Below, one piece after another: positions 1 through 5,910 of a stretch of DNA of 13,654 nucleotides. Origin of the DNA: CAYWNA01 sp964459305 (GTDB lineage Bacteria; Planctomycetota; Planctomycetia; Pirellulales; Pirellulaceae); assembly GCA_964459305.1 (NCBI GenBank), contig CAYWNA010000320.1:1-13654 (forward strand), written 5' to 3'. The notes below the pieces were generated by a model. That model was not told the origin of the DNA. It was given only the letters and a program-made list of their open reading frames with translations, and made no database searches. The position numbers and the translations under genes were made by a program. Every line of letters begins with the position of its first letter. Within the stretch, counting starts at the first letter, position 1.

Positions 1-302
1 TCGTACGCTCCGACCTTGGCCGACCGGAAGGCCGATTCGATGGAGCCGTGGCCGGTCAGGATGATGATCTCGATACTGGGGTCTCGTTCTTTCAGCCGAT
101 TGAGCAGTTCTTCGCCGTCCATTTCGGGCATTTTCAAGTCCAACAGTCCCACGTCGAAGCTCTGTCCCTCGGTTTTCTCCAGGGCTTCAACGGGGTTGGT
201 GTGGGCATGGACCTCGAAGTCGTGCCGCTTCAACCGTTTGGTCATGTAATTGACGAACTCCTCCTCGTCGTCAACAAAAAGAAGCTGTATTTTCTTACCC
301 AT
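1..302 (-). CDS. Response regulator, receiver domain (partial, C-terminus beyond the window)
   Basis: The visible 100 residues are a canonical CheY-like receiver domain. The acidic pair D11-D12 follows the first strand (QLLFVDDEEEF), the phospho-acceptor is D55 in LLDLKMPEMDG, and T83 lies in the switch segment IIILTGHGSIESA. The conserved lysine after the next strand should fall just past the left edge, so it cannot be checked, nor can an output domain (a lone receiver, an NtrC-type AAA+ activator or another type remain possible). The ATG at 300-302 is preceded by a strong ribosome-binding site, AGGGGGAG (complement of 310-317), at good spacing. The gene is divergent from apbE. The family acts in two-component signalling in the cytoplasm. 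A role in controlling the neighbouring energy genes is only a guess from position. No partner kinase is visible. Confidence 0.93.
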   Translation of the reverse strand, partial: MGKKIQLLFVDDEEEFVNYMTKRLKRHDFEVHAHTNPVEALEKTEGQSFDVGLLDLKMPEMDGEELLNRLKERDPSIEIIILTGHGSIESAFRSAKVGAY

Positions 303-338
303 GGTTTCACTCCCCCTGGTTTTTCGGGCACCAAGTAC

Positions 339-368
339 CGTGCTGGTTCCAACGGTTGAACCGGCACG
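339..368. promoter_or_regulatory. Inverted repeat upstream of the response regulator gene (possible operator or 5' leader hairpin)
   Basis: Arms CGTGCTGGTTC (339-349) and GAACCGGCACG (358-368) pair over 11 positions (10 Watson-Crick plus one G-T), around an 8-nt spacer. The element lies 36 nt upstream of the response-regulator start on the minus strand, in the divergent spacer. There is no T-run on either side, so an intrinsic terminator is unlikely. It could bind a dimeric regulator or fold in the leader RNA. I see no convincing sigma-70 promoter beside it. Confidence 0.4.
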
Positions 369-500
369 TTGGCCCGCGTTTTCTTTCCCAGCGACAGTCA
401 AGAACGCAGACTGCAAAGATATACTGATGGTACGAGAGATTCGCACCCTCCACAAGGTGGCGGCGCAAGGGTGTGCGGCAAGTCTTAATGGCACGTAGCT

Positions 501-550
501 GGATTCGCAAGAATTCAGAATAGCGGACGATTCTGAATTCCTGCAAATTC
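501..550. promoter_or_regulatory. Long inverted repeat upstream of apbE (possible operator)
   Basis: The core arms GAATTCAGAAT (511-521) and ATTCTGAATTC (530-540) are perfect 11-bp inverted copies separated by 8 nt. Pairing continues outward with few interruptions to 501 and 550 (18 Watson-Crick pairs plus one G-T over 21 positions). The arms are AT-rich in a GC-rich region and end 24 nt before the apbE start, so the site is well placed for a dimeric transcription factor or a leader hairpin. No T-run follows it. A TGGCACG at 489-495 resembles a sigma-54 -24 element, but the expected -12 GC is missing, so no promoter is called. The rest of the 303-574 spacer shows nothing I can identify. Confidence 0.45.
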
Positions 551-574
551 GGCTACCGCGCACCGGAGACGGTA

Positions 575-1645
575 ATGCGGAACAAACGACTCACGGGCGG
601 CGGGTTCATTCTAACACTCATCATTCTGGTGAGCATTGGGCTGTGGCAGACAGCCCGCCGGCCCACCGGCGATCGAGTCGCGATCGTCTCCAGGCCTCAC
701 GCGGTGATGGGGACGTCGTGCATGTTGGCAGCGGTCACGCGCCATCGAGAACGGAGACACGCCGAGGAGGCTCTGGAGCAAGCGGAAGAGACGCTACGAG
801 CGGTCGAGGCCCGAATGAGCGCCTGGCTGACGGACTCCGAGATTTCCCGCTTCAACGCCGCCGAAACAGGTGAGGAGGTGCCGCTGTCGCCTGAGACATT
901 GGCAGTCCTTCGGACCGCGCGCGAGGCTTCAACACAGACTGGCGGCGCGTTCGACGTCACTTGCGGACCGGTCATCGAGTTGTGGAAGCAAGCAGCACAG
1001 CGCGGCATCGCGCCAACCGAAGCAAAACTGACGGCCGCTCGCGCAGCCTCCAACTGGGACTTCATCGAACTGAAAGACACGTGTGCCATCAAACGCAATG
1101 CTGCTGCGTGCGTCGATCTCGGTGGCATCGCCAAAGGATACGCAATCGATCAGGCTGCCGAAGCGTTGCGACGTGCCGGCATCGCAGGCGGCCTAATCGA
1201 CGTCGGGGGAGATTTGGCCTGCTTCGGCCATCAGGCCGACGGCCAATCTTGGTCCGTCGACGTGAGAGACCCGTTCGGTCCCGGCCGTCTGGCCAGAATC
1301 CGTGTCCGCAATGCTGCCGTCGCAACCAGTGGCAACTATGCACGCTACGCAGAAATAGCCGACAAGCGATACAGCCACATCGTAGATCCTCGGACCGGCC
1401 AACCAGCGGAGACAACGCAATCGGTAACCGTGGTGGCCCTCACAGCCACGACCGCCGATATCTGGGCCACCGCACTGAGCGTTTTAGGTTCGGAAGGACT
1501 CAACGAATTGCCGGAGGGCATCGAGGTCCTAATGGTCGCGGGCGTCGAGGACGACTACCAGATACTCTGCACGTCTGAGTTCCACGAACTCATCGAGAAG
1601 CCTCTGCCGGAGGGACTCATTGCCTGGGAAGCAAATGACGAATGA
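575..1645 (+). CDS. apbE: FAD:protein FMN transferase (ApbE family)
   Basis: ApbE proteins move FMN from FAD onto a threonine of target proteins such as RnfG, RnfD, NqrB and NqrC, outside the cytoplasmic membrane. The 356-residue product has a basic start and one hydrophobic segment (about 10-24), a signal anchor or signal peptide with no lipobox cysteine. Family motifs appear in order: HAVMGTS (42-48), GGAFDVT (123-129), DLGGIAKGYAID (181-192), GGLIDVGGD (205-213), TSGNY (251-255), HIVDPRTG (268-275) and TADIWATA near 293-300, the last being part of the metal-binding region. The ATG has GGAG at 565-568 at good spacing. The gene is convergent with rnfB, whose operon encodes the two likely substrates. 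Its last codons and stop lie in a copy of the AATGACGAA repeat, so the C-terminal residues NDE may derive from repeat sequence. Confidence 0.95.
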   Translation: MRNKRLTGGGFILTLIILVSIGLWQTARRPTGDRVAIVSRPHAVMGTSCMLAAVTRHRERRHAEEALEQAEETLRAVEARMSAWLTDSEISRFNAAETGEEVPLSPETLAVLRTAREASTQTGGAFDVTCGPVIELWKQAAQRGIAPTEAKLTAARAASNWDFIELKDTCAIKRNAAACVDLGGIAKGYAIDQAAEALRRAGIAGGLIDVGGDLACFGHQADGQSWSVDVRDPFGPGRLARIRVRNAAVATSGNYARYAEIADKRYSHIVDPRTGQPAETTQSVTVVALTATTADIWATALSVLGSEGLNELPEGIEVLMVAGVEDDYQILCTSEFHELIEKPLPEGLIAWEANDE

Positions 1646-1734
1646 CAAAAGACGCGATCGACGACACGGAACGCGGACGGCTGCGATTCGTACTTCGGAC
1701 ATTGTCATTCCTTCGTCATTGGGATTTCGTCATT
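1634..1734. repeat. TTCGTCATT repeat units between convergent apbE and rnfB
   Basis: TTCGTCATT occurs at 1712-1720 and 1726-1734 (14-nt period), a variant TTGTCATT at 1702-1709, and the inverse complement AATGACGAA at 1634-1642, overlapping the apbE stop codon. The left unit followed by GAC can pair with the right group. The group sits in the convergent spacer, where it may act as a weak bidirectional hairpin, but no GC-rich stem with a T-run is present, so I do not call a terminator. The short alternating units look like a dispersed genomic repeat. That can only be tested on the whole genome. Confidence 0.5.
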
Positions 1735-1742
1735 CCCTCCTG

Positions 1743-2651
1743 CTATCCCCTCCATTCCGTTTCGTCCACCGTGGTCTTGAAATCGGCCTCGACGCGCTCG
1801 GGCATTTCTTCGTCGGCCACGGCGGCCAGCTCTTCTTCGGTGGGCTTGCCAACGTAAACCATGCTCTCACGGGGGCACTTTTCAAGGGCCACGGCAAAGT
1901 GGGCTTCGTCGTCGTATCGCTCGTAGTCAATCACCGGTAGGCCGCCGTCCATTTCCACCAATTCTGTGCTGCGGGCGCAGACCTTGCACCCGATGCACCC
2001 GATTTGGCAGACCGCTTTGACCACGGGACCCGCGTCCTGGTTGGAACAGGCCACGACCAGCATGCGTTCCGATTTGAAGGGGACCATGGTAATGATGTTA
2101 CGCGGGCAGACTCGTGAGCAGGCCTTGCATCCGATGCATTTCTCGTAGTCGACGATGGCCAGGCCGTCGATACTCCGGAGGGCGTCGTATTTGCACGTCC
2201 GGACGCAATCGCCAAAGCCCAGACAGCCGAAAGTACACCCCTGCACACCGGCGACCAAATTCGCTGCCGCACAGGTCGGCTCCCCGTCGTAAGGAGTCCG
2301 CTGGAGGCGCGGGTATTCGTAGGCCGCGCAATTCACCACGGCTCGATACGGGTGGGCTTCCGAAACCGACACACCCATGATTTCTGCAAGCTGCTCGGCA
2401 CAACTGGTGCCGCCCGGAGCACACAAGGTCACATCGGTTTCGCCTTTGGCCACTGCCTCGGCGTATTCCGAACAGCCTACGAACCCGCAACCGCCGCAAT
2501 TGGCCCCTGGGAGGGCTTCCTGGATTGCTTCGACCTTCGGATCGATCTCGACATGGAAGGCCCGATTGGCCCAGCCGAGAACATAGGCCATGGCAATTGC
2601 CAAGAGAGCCAGGACGGCGGCCGCCAGGATGATTGTCACGATGGTCAGCAT
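1743..2651 (-). CDS. rnfB: Rnf complex subunit RnfB (polyferredoxin)
   Basis: RnfB takes electrons from ferredoxin and passes them into the membrane-bound Rnf ion pump. The 302-residue protein has an N-terminal membrane helix (about 3-27). The RnfB-specific cluster motif follows, with C52, C55 and C60 in NCGGCGFVGCSEYAEA and C77. Ferredoxin-type motifs come next: C139, C143, C149, C153; CIGCKACSRVCP (C172-C182); and CQIGCIGCKVC (C215-C225) with a distant C259-P that probably completes the last cluster. It is longer than the proteobacterial form (about 190 residues) and resembles cluster-rich RnfB of other anaerobes. The ATG is fixed by an in-frame TAG four codons upstream. No good ribosome-binding site precedes it. 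It is the last gene of the run, after a 111-nt gap from rnfA, and its charged tail is convergent with apbE. Confidence 0.95.
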   Translation of the reverse strand: MLTIVTIILAAAVLALLAIAMAYVLGWANRAFHVEIDPKVEAIQEALPGANCGGCGFVGCSEYAEAVAKGETDVTLCAPGGTSCAEQLAEIMGVSVSEAHPYRAVVNCAAYEYPRLQRTPYDGEPTCAAANLVAGVQGCTFGCLGFGDCVRTCKYDALRSIDGLAIVDYEKCIGCKACSRVCPRNIITMVPFKSERMLVVACSNQDAGPVVKAVCQIGCIGCKVCARSTELVEMDGGLPVIDYERYDDEAHFAVALEKCPRESMVYVGKPTEEELAAVADEEMPERVEADFKTTVDETEWRG

Positions 2652-2751
2652 GGTTGATTTCTAAGCGGACTTGACAAATGTCTGCACTGTTGAACGGATG
2701 AATACGGCTGCATTCTCCTGAAGCTCAACGTCGTTAACCGCGCATTCGTTT

Positions 2752-2766
2752 CTAAGCACTGCTTAG
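2752..2766. promoter_or_regulatory. Short perfect palindrome at the end of rnfA
   Basis: CTAAGCA-C-TGCTTAG is a 15-bp palindrome overlapping the rnfA stop codon. The segment TTTCTAAGC occurs here (2749-2757) and again at 2658-2666 near the rnfB start, 91 nt away. It may be a binding site or RNA-processing signal in the rnfA-rnfB gap, or chance. No promoter is convincing in that gap. Confidence 0.25.
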
Positions 2767-3458
2767 TCCAGTAACATTGTCAGCGCGCTCTGGATGCCCT
2801 TATCCACTCCCGTAAAGCCCATGAATGCCATGGCCATGATGCCGGCCACGATCAAGGTGATTCCGGGGCCCTTCAACGGCTTCGGCACGTCGCACATGTC
2901 CAATTCCTCGCGGATACCGGCCATCAACGAGATGGCGATCGTGAAACCCACACCACCGCCCACAGCCAGCGTGAGGGCCTCGCCGAGGCCCCACAGCCTG
3001 GTCGGGTCCTGCAGGTGCTTCATGATTTCCAGGCAAGCGAACAGGATCGCGCAATTGGTCGTGATCAGCGGCAGGTAGACGCCGAACGATTTGTACAGGT
3101 GCGGGAAGAATTTGCGCACGTACATTTCGACGAACTGGACTGACGATGCAATCACAAAGATGTACATGATGTAGCTGAGCACGGACAGATCGACCTGGAC
3201 CTCCGGATCCCCTCCGGCCACGTGCCACACCCAAGCGGGCAGCGGAGCCTCCGGTCGCAAGATGAAGTAAGTGAAGGTCCAACTCAACAGCGCGGCGATC
3301 GAGATCACAAACGTAACTGCGCACCCCATGCCGAAGGCCGTATCGACGCGGCGGGATACGCCCAGAAACGGACAGATGCCGACAAAGTAGTGCAGCACAA
3401 AGTTGTTGATCAGCGCCGCGCCGATGCCGATTTGGATAAGAACGATGACTGTTTCCAT
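2763..3458 (-). CDS. rnfA: Rnf complex integral membrane subunit RnfA
   Basis: RnfA and RnfE are inverted-topology homologues that together hold a [2Fe-2S] cluster inside the membrane and form part of the ion-translocating core. This 231-residue protein shows the RnfA signatures NNFVLHYFVGICPFLGVS (cluster cysteine C29) and LPLITTNCAIL (C136), with about six hydrophobic helices. It is about 35-40 residues longer than E. coli RsxA, mainly through a polar loop near 68-92 (APLPAWVWHVAGGDPEVQVD) after the second helix. A further cysteine, C142, lies six residues after C136. I chose the ATG at 3456-3458: its AGGA (complement of 3468-3471) overlaps the rnfE stop, 11 nt away, and the product begins METVIVLIQIG like other RnfA proteins. 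An upstream in-frame extension to 3515 would overlap rnfE and is unlikely. Confidence 0.94.
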   Translation of the reverse strand: METVIVLIQIGIGAALINNFVLHYFVGICPFLGVSRRVDTAFGMGCAVTFVISIAALLSWTFTYFILRPEAPLPAWVWHVAGGDPEVQVDLSVLSYIMYIFVIASSVQFVEMYVRKFFPHLYKSFGVYLPLITTNCAILFACLEIMKHLQDPTRLWGLGEALTLAVGGGVGFTIAISLMAGIREELDMCDVPKPLKGPGITLIVAGIMAMAFMGFTGVDKGIQSALTMLLD

Positions 3459-3469
3459 GGCAGGCCGTC

Positions 3470-4099
3470 CTACGCGTTTTGTTTGGCTCTCGCGGCGCGT
3501 TTTTGTCCGATCCACTCAGCAGCGCCGAGCAGCAGTCCTAACGTCAGAAAGGCGCCAGGCGGCAGCACCATAATGCCCCAGTTCGGCCAGGCATCGGGCA
3601 TCACTGCCAAGCCGAACCAAGTGCCGGAGCCGAGGATTTCCCGAACCGTGGCGATACTGGCTAGCGCGAGTGCGAAGCCCAACGCCATGCCAATCCCATC
3701 GGCGATCGCCACACCCACATGTTGCTTGGACGAGCAGATTTCACACCGGGAAATGATAAGGCAGTTGACAATGATCAAAGGCACGTAGGGACCGAGTTGC
3801 TTGCTCATCGAATACATATAGGCTGCCAAGAACCGATCAGCAATGGTCACAAACGTGGCGATGGTCAACGTGAAGACGAGAATCCGCAGGTGGGGCTTCA
3901 AGAGCCCGCGCAGCAGACTGATCATGATGTTTGCGCAAATCAACACGAACGCCGTGGCGCCGGCCATGGTCATGGCCGGTTTCATCCCGCTGGTAACCGC
4001 CAGCACCGGGCACATCCCCAGCAGTTGCCGGTAGACCGGGTTCTCCGGAATGATGCCATTCAGGAATCGTTCCAGTGCGGCGGGTTCGTGTGATGTCAT
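3470..4099 (-). CDS. rnfE: Rnf complex integral membrane subunit RnfE
   Basis: RnfE pairs with RnfA in the membrane and shares its [2Fe-2S] cluster. The 209-residue product has the typical start FLNGIIPENPVYRQLLGMCPVLAVT, with ligand C30, and the half-site LIIVNCLIIS with C113. It has about six membrane helices and a basic C-terminus. After C113 most Rnf/Nqr relatives known to me read GRAEAFAS; here the segment is SRCEICSSKQ, adding C119 and C122. C119 is six residues after the ligand, the same offset as C142 in RnfA. The ATG at 4097-4099 follows rnfG by 23 nt with a modest GAGA ribosome-binding site. The stop overlaps the ribosome-binding site of rnfA, suggesting translational coupling. RnfE rather than NqrD is inferred from the surrounding rnfB and rnfC. 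Confidence 0.93.
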   Translation of the reverse strand: MTSHEPAALERFLNGIIPENPVYRQLLGMCPVLAVTSGMKPAMTMAGATAFVLICANIMISLLRGLLKPHLRILVFTLTIATFVTIADRFLAAYMYSMSKQLGPYVPLIIVNCLIISRCEICSSKQHVGVAIADGIGMALGFALALASIATVREILGSGTWFGLAVMPDAWPNWGIMVLPPGAFLTLGLLLGAAEWIGQKRAARAKQNA

Positions 4100-4122
4100 G
4101 GTGCGATCTCTTTTGTGCGTGT

Positions 4123-4779
4123 TTACAGCGAGCTACCTGGCGGAGATGTTGACGGCGCAGGAAGCTGCAGGAGCGGTTCCTTCAGATTCTGGATTGCCTC
4201 ATTGACGATTGTGGCAACGCTCTCTGAGGAAATCGTCGCTCCGGTGAGGGCTAGAATCTGATTGCTGCCGGGCGTCGGATCGGTTCTTGTCACCACCAAC
4301 GGAGCGTCCGCCGACAGGCCGGCGAACTGGTTCAGGAATAGATCGTCGTCGGTAATGAAATTGCCCAATCCCGGTGTTTCCTTTTGATCAAGCACGAACA
4401 GGCCGGTGATCGTCGACAGTTGCGGATCCAAGCCAATCAGAACCTCAATGCGATCAGCGAATCCCTGTCCACTGGCGGGCAACACCCAGCCGACCTGGGT
4501 ATCGTCGTCGGCGACGGCTCGGTAGACTCGTTGTTGCCTGTCGTCGATGCTGCCGGTTACGATCACGCTTTCGGTCTGGTTCACTTGCCGCGTCTTATCC
4601 ATATCCGCCCCAGGTACCAGATCTGGGATCCTGTCGTACGTCTCGTCCATTTTGTTGTCGAGGATCTTCTGACGAAGCGAGGTCTCCACACCAGCCAGCG
4701 CCCCGCCGTACAGCAACGCCAACAGAATCACCAGCCAAGCCTGGCCAATGTAGCCGCCTCGTGTTGGTGCTTCGTTCAT
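4123..4779 (-). CDS. rnfG: Rnf complex FMN-binding subunit RnfG
   Basis: RnfG is anchored by one helix, and its soluble domain outside the membrane carries covalent FMN. The 218-residue product has a membrane helix at about 13-32, the conserved ETPGLGNFI segment, and near the C-terminus ALTGATISSESV, the ApbE recognition motif. The threonine of TGAT (T182) is the predicted FMN attachment site. A proline- and serine-rich tail follows. I prefer the ATG at 4777-4779 because GGAG lies 7 nt upstream. An upstream in-frame ATG at 4803 would add eight residues, has no ribosome-binding site and nearly touches the REP pair. The gene is separated from rnfD by the REP-containing gap and followed by rnfE after 23 nt. 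Confidence 0.93.
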   Translation of the reverse strand: MNEAPTRGGYIGQAWLVILLALLYGGALAGVETSLRQKILDNKMDETYDRIPDLVPGADMDKTRQVNQTESVIVTGSIDDRQQRVYRAVADDDTQVGWVLPASGQGFADRIEVLIGLDPQLSTITGLFVLDQKETPGLGNFITDDDLFLNQFAGLSADAPLVVTRTDPTPGSNQILALTGATISSESVATIVNEAIQNLKEPLLQLPAPSTSPPGSSL

Positions 4780-4807
4780 CGTCCGGCTCCATCGTGCAAG
4801 CATCTTC

Positions 4808-4864
4808 GTAGGACGGGTCTCCTGACCCGTCTGTCGTTGTGACGGGTCGGGAGACCCGTCCTAC
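4808..4864. repeat. Inverted pair of REP elements (REPIN-like) in the rnfD-rnfG gap
   Basis: Each half is GTAG followed by a small palindrome. The left half (4808-4831) is GTAG-GACGGGTC-TCCT-GACCCGTC, and the right half (4841-4864) is its inverted copy ending in CTAC, with GGGA as its inner loop. The halves match at 23 of 24 positions and are 9 nt apart. A GTAG head, an 8-bp stem with a 4-nt loop and opposed pairing are the hallmarks of REP doublets mobilised by REP-associated tyrosine (Y1/HUH) transposases. It lies inside the operon, and the RNA could form one long or two short hairpins. No U-run follows, so it is not a standard terminator, though it may affect mRNA stability between rnfD and rnfG. 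No transposase gene is in the window. Confidence 0.8.
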
Positions 4865-4877
4865 ATCTTGTTTGCGG

Positions 4878-5903
4878 CTACTTGGGCGTTGGCCCGCCAA
4901 CCGGGACGGGAATCGTCCAGCGGTTGATCAAAGGCACGGCGGCATTCATCAGCAGAACTGCGAACATCACACCTTCCGGATAACCGCTGAACAGCCGCAG
5001 CAGCATCACCAGCGCGCCGATCCCCAGACCGAAAATGAACTTACCTTTGCCGGTCAACGGACTCGTGACCGGGTCGGTGGCGATGAAAAATGCGCCTAAC
5101 AGCAACGCACCACTGGCCAAGTGATAGGTCGCCGACAGAGGCGTCAGGCCAAGCCAATGTCCTAACGCGGCGCACAAGAACGCGGCCAATAGCGTGCCCG
5201 CCGGGATTTCCCAAGACGCGACCCGGCGCACGCACAAGTAGATTCCGCCGACCAACAACGCCAAAGTGCTGGTCTCGCCAAGCGATCCGTTCACCGTGCC
5301 GACCAACAGCGGCCACAAACACTGGGCCAGCTCCTCGGAGACCCCCATCTGCTTGGCGACGGTCAGCGGCGTTGCTTGGGTCAGCACCGTCAGGTGGGCC
5401 CCGGCCATCTGGTATGCCGACGCGCCCATTTCTTTGGCAAAGCTAAGCATCACGAAAGTTCGCCCCACCATGGCCGGATTGAAAATGTTGTACCCCAGAC
5501 CGCCGAAAACTGCCTTGCCCAGTCCGATCGCTGCGACCGAACCGATCACCGCGATGTACCATGGAGCGCTGGCTGGCAATGAAAGCCCTAGAATCACTCC
5601 GGTCACCGAGGCCGACCAATCGCCGATCGAGATCCGGTGACCGCGCATCCATGTGAACAACGCCTCGGCGGCCAGGCAGACCAGCACGCAAAGGCCTACC
5701 TGAACCACGGCGCACCATCGAAAGACGTAGACCGCCAGGACCAGCACCGGAACCAGGGCGATCACCACGTCGATCATCATCCGCTGGGTGGTGAGCCCCG
5801 TGTCGGAGAGATGTGGCGATGGGGCCACGTGGGTGACCAGCATCGCCGGGGTCCCCTCGGATCCAGAGTCTTCAGGTTCGGTTGATGGGTTGCCTTGTGA
5901 CAT
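4878..5903 (-). CDS. rnfD: Rnf complex membrane subunit RnfD (flavin-binding)
   Basis: RnfD is a multi-helix subunit homologous to NqrB that carries FMN and helps translocate ions. Family signatures include APSPHLSDTGLTTQRMM near the start, GLGYNIFNPAMVGRTFV (135-151), ATDPVTSPLTGKGKFIFG (275-292) and FSGYPEGVMFAVLLMNA. About ten hydrophobic helices are visible. The flavinylation segment is LTQATPLT, so the predicted FMN threonine is T178, preceded by Q-A instead of the common G-A. The longest start, ATG 5901-5903, lies 7 nt after the rnfC stop but has a weak ribosome-binding site and gives a polar, acidic 20-residue extension. The in-frame ATG at 5841-5843 has a much better site and a start typical of the family (MLVTHVAPSPHLS), so the true start is open. 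The REP pair lies just downstream. Confidence 0.93.
   Translation of the reverse strand: MSQGNPSTEPEDSGSEGTPAMLVTHVAPSPHLSDTGLTTQRMMIDVVIALVPVLVLAVYVFRWCAVVQVGLCVLVCLAAEALFTWMRGHRISIGDWSASVTGVILGLSLPASAPWYIAVIGSVAAIGLGKAVFGGLGYNIFNPAMVGRTFVMLSFAKEMGASAYQMAGAHLTVLTQATPLTVAKQMGVSEELAQCLWPLLVGTVNGSLGETSTLALLVGGIYLCVRRVASWEIPAGTLLAAFLCAALGHWLGLTPLSATYHLASGALLLGAFFIATDPVTSPLTGKGKFIFGLGIGALVMLLRLFSGYPEGVMFAVLLMNAAVPLINRWTIPVPVGGPTPK
5853..5858 (-). promoter_or_regulatory. Ribosome-binding site supporting an internal rnfD start
   Basis: GAGGGG on the minus strand lies 9 nt before the in-frame ATG at 5841-5843. It is clearly stronger than anything before the upstream ATG at 5901-5903 and favours a 321-residue RnfD. 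Confidence 0.4.
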
Positions 5904-5910
5904 GGGGGCA

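Noticed and set aside
489..504. Sigma-54-like promoter before apbE (TGGCACG as -24)
   Set aside because: The -12 element at the right spacing reads TGGAT and lacks the essential GC.
2645..2713. 22-codon leader ORF before rnfB, ending across the rnfB start
   Set aside because: Its AGGAG is only one base from the ATG, and the peptide has no recognisable pattern; probably chance.
4808..4864. Intrinsic terminator between rnfD and rnfG
   Set aside because: The hairpin is strong, but no U-run follows in the direction of transcription, and the internal GTAG-headed palindromes identify it as a REP pair.
4801..4869. CATCTT direct repeats around the REP pair as a target-site duplication
   Set aside because: REP elements moved by Y1/HUH transposases do not normally create duplications, and a 6-nt match sharing one base with the element can be chance.
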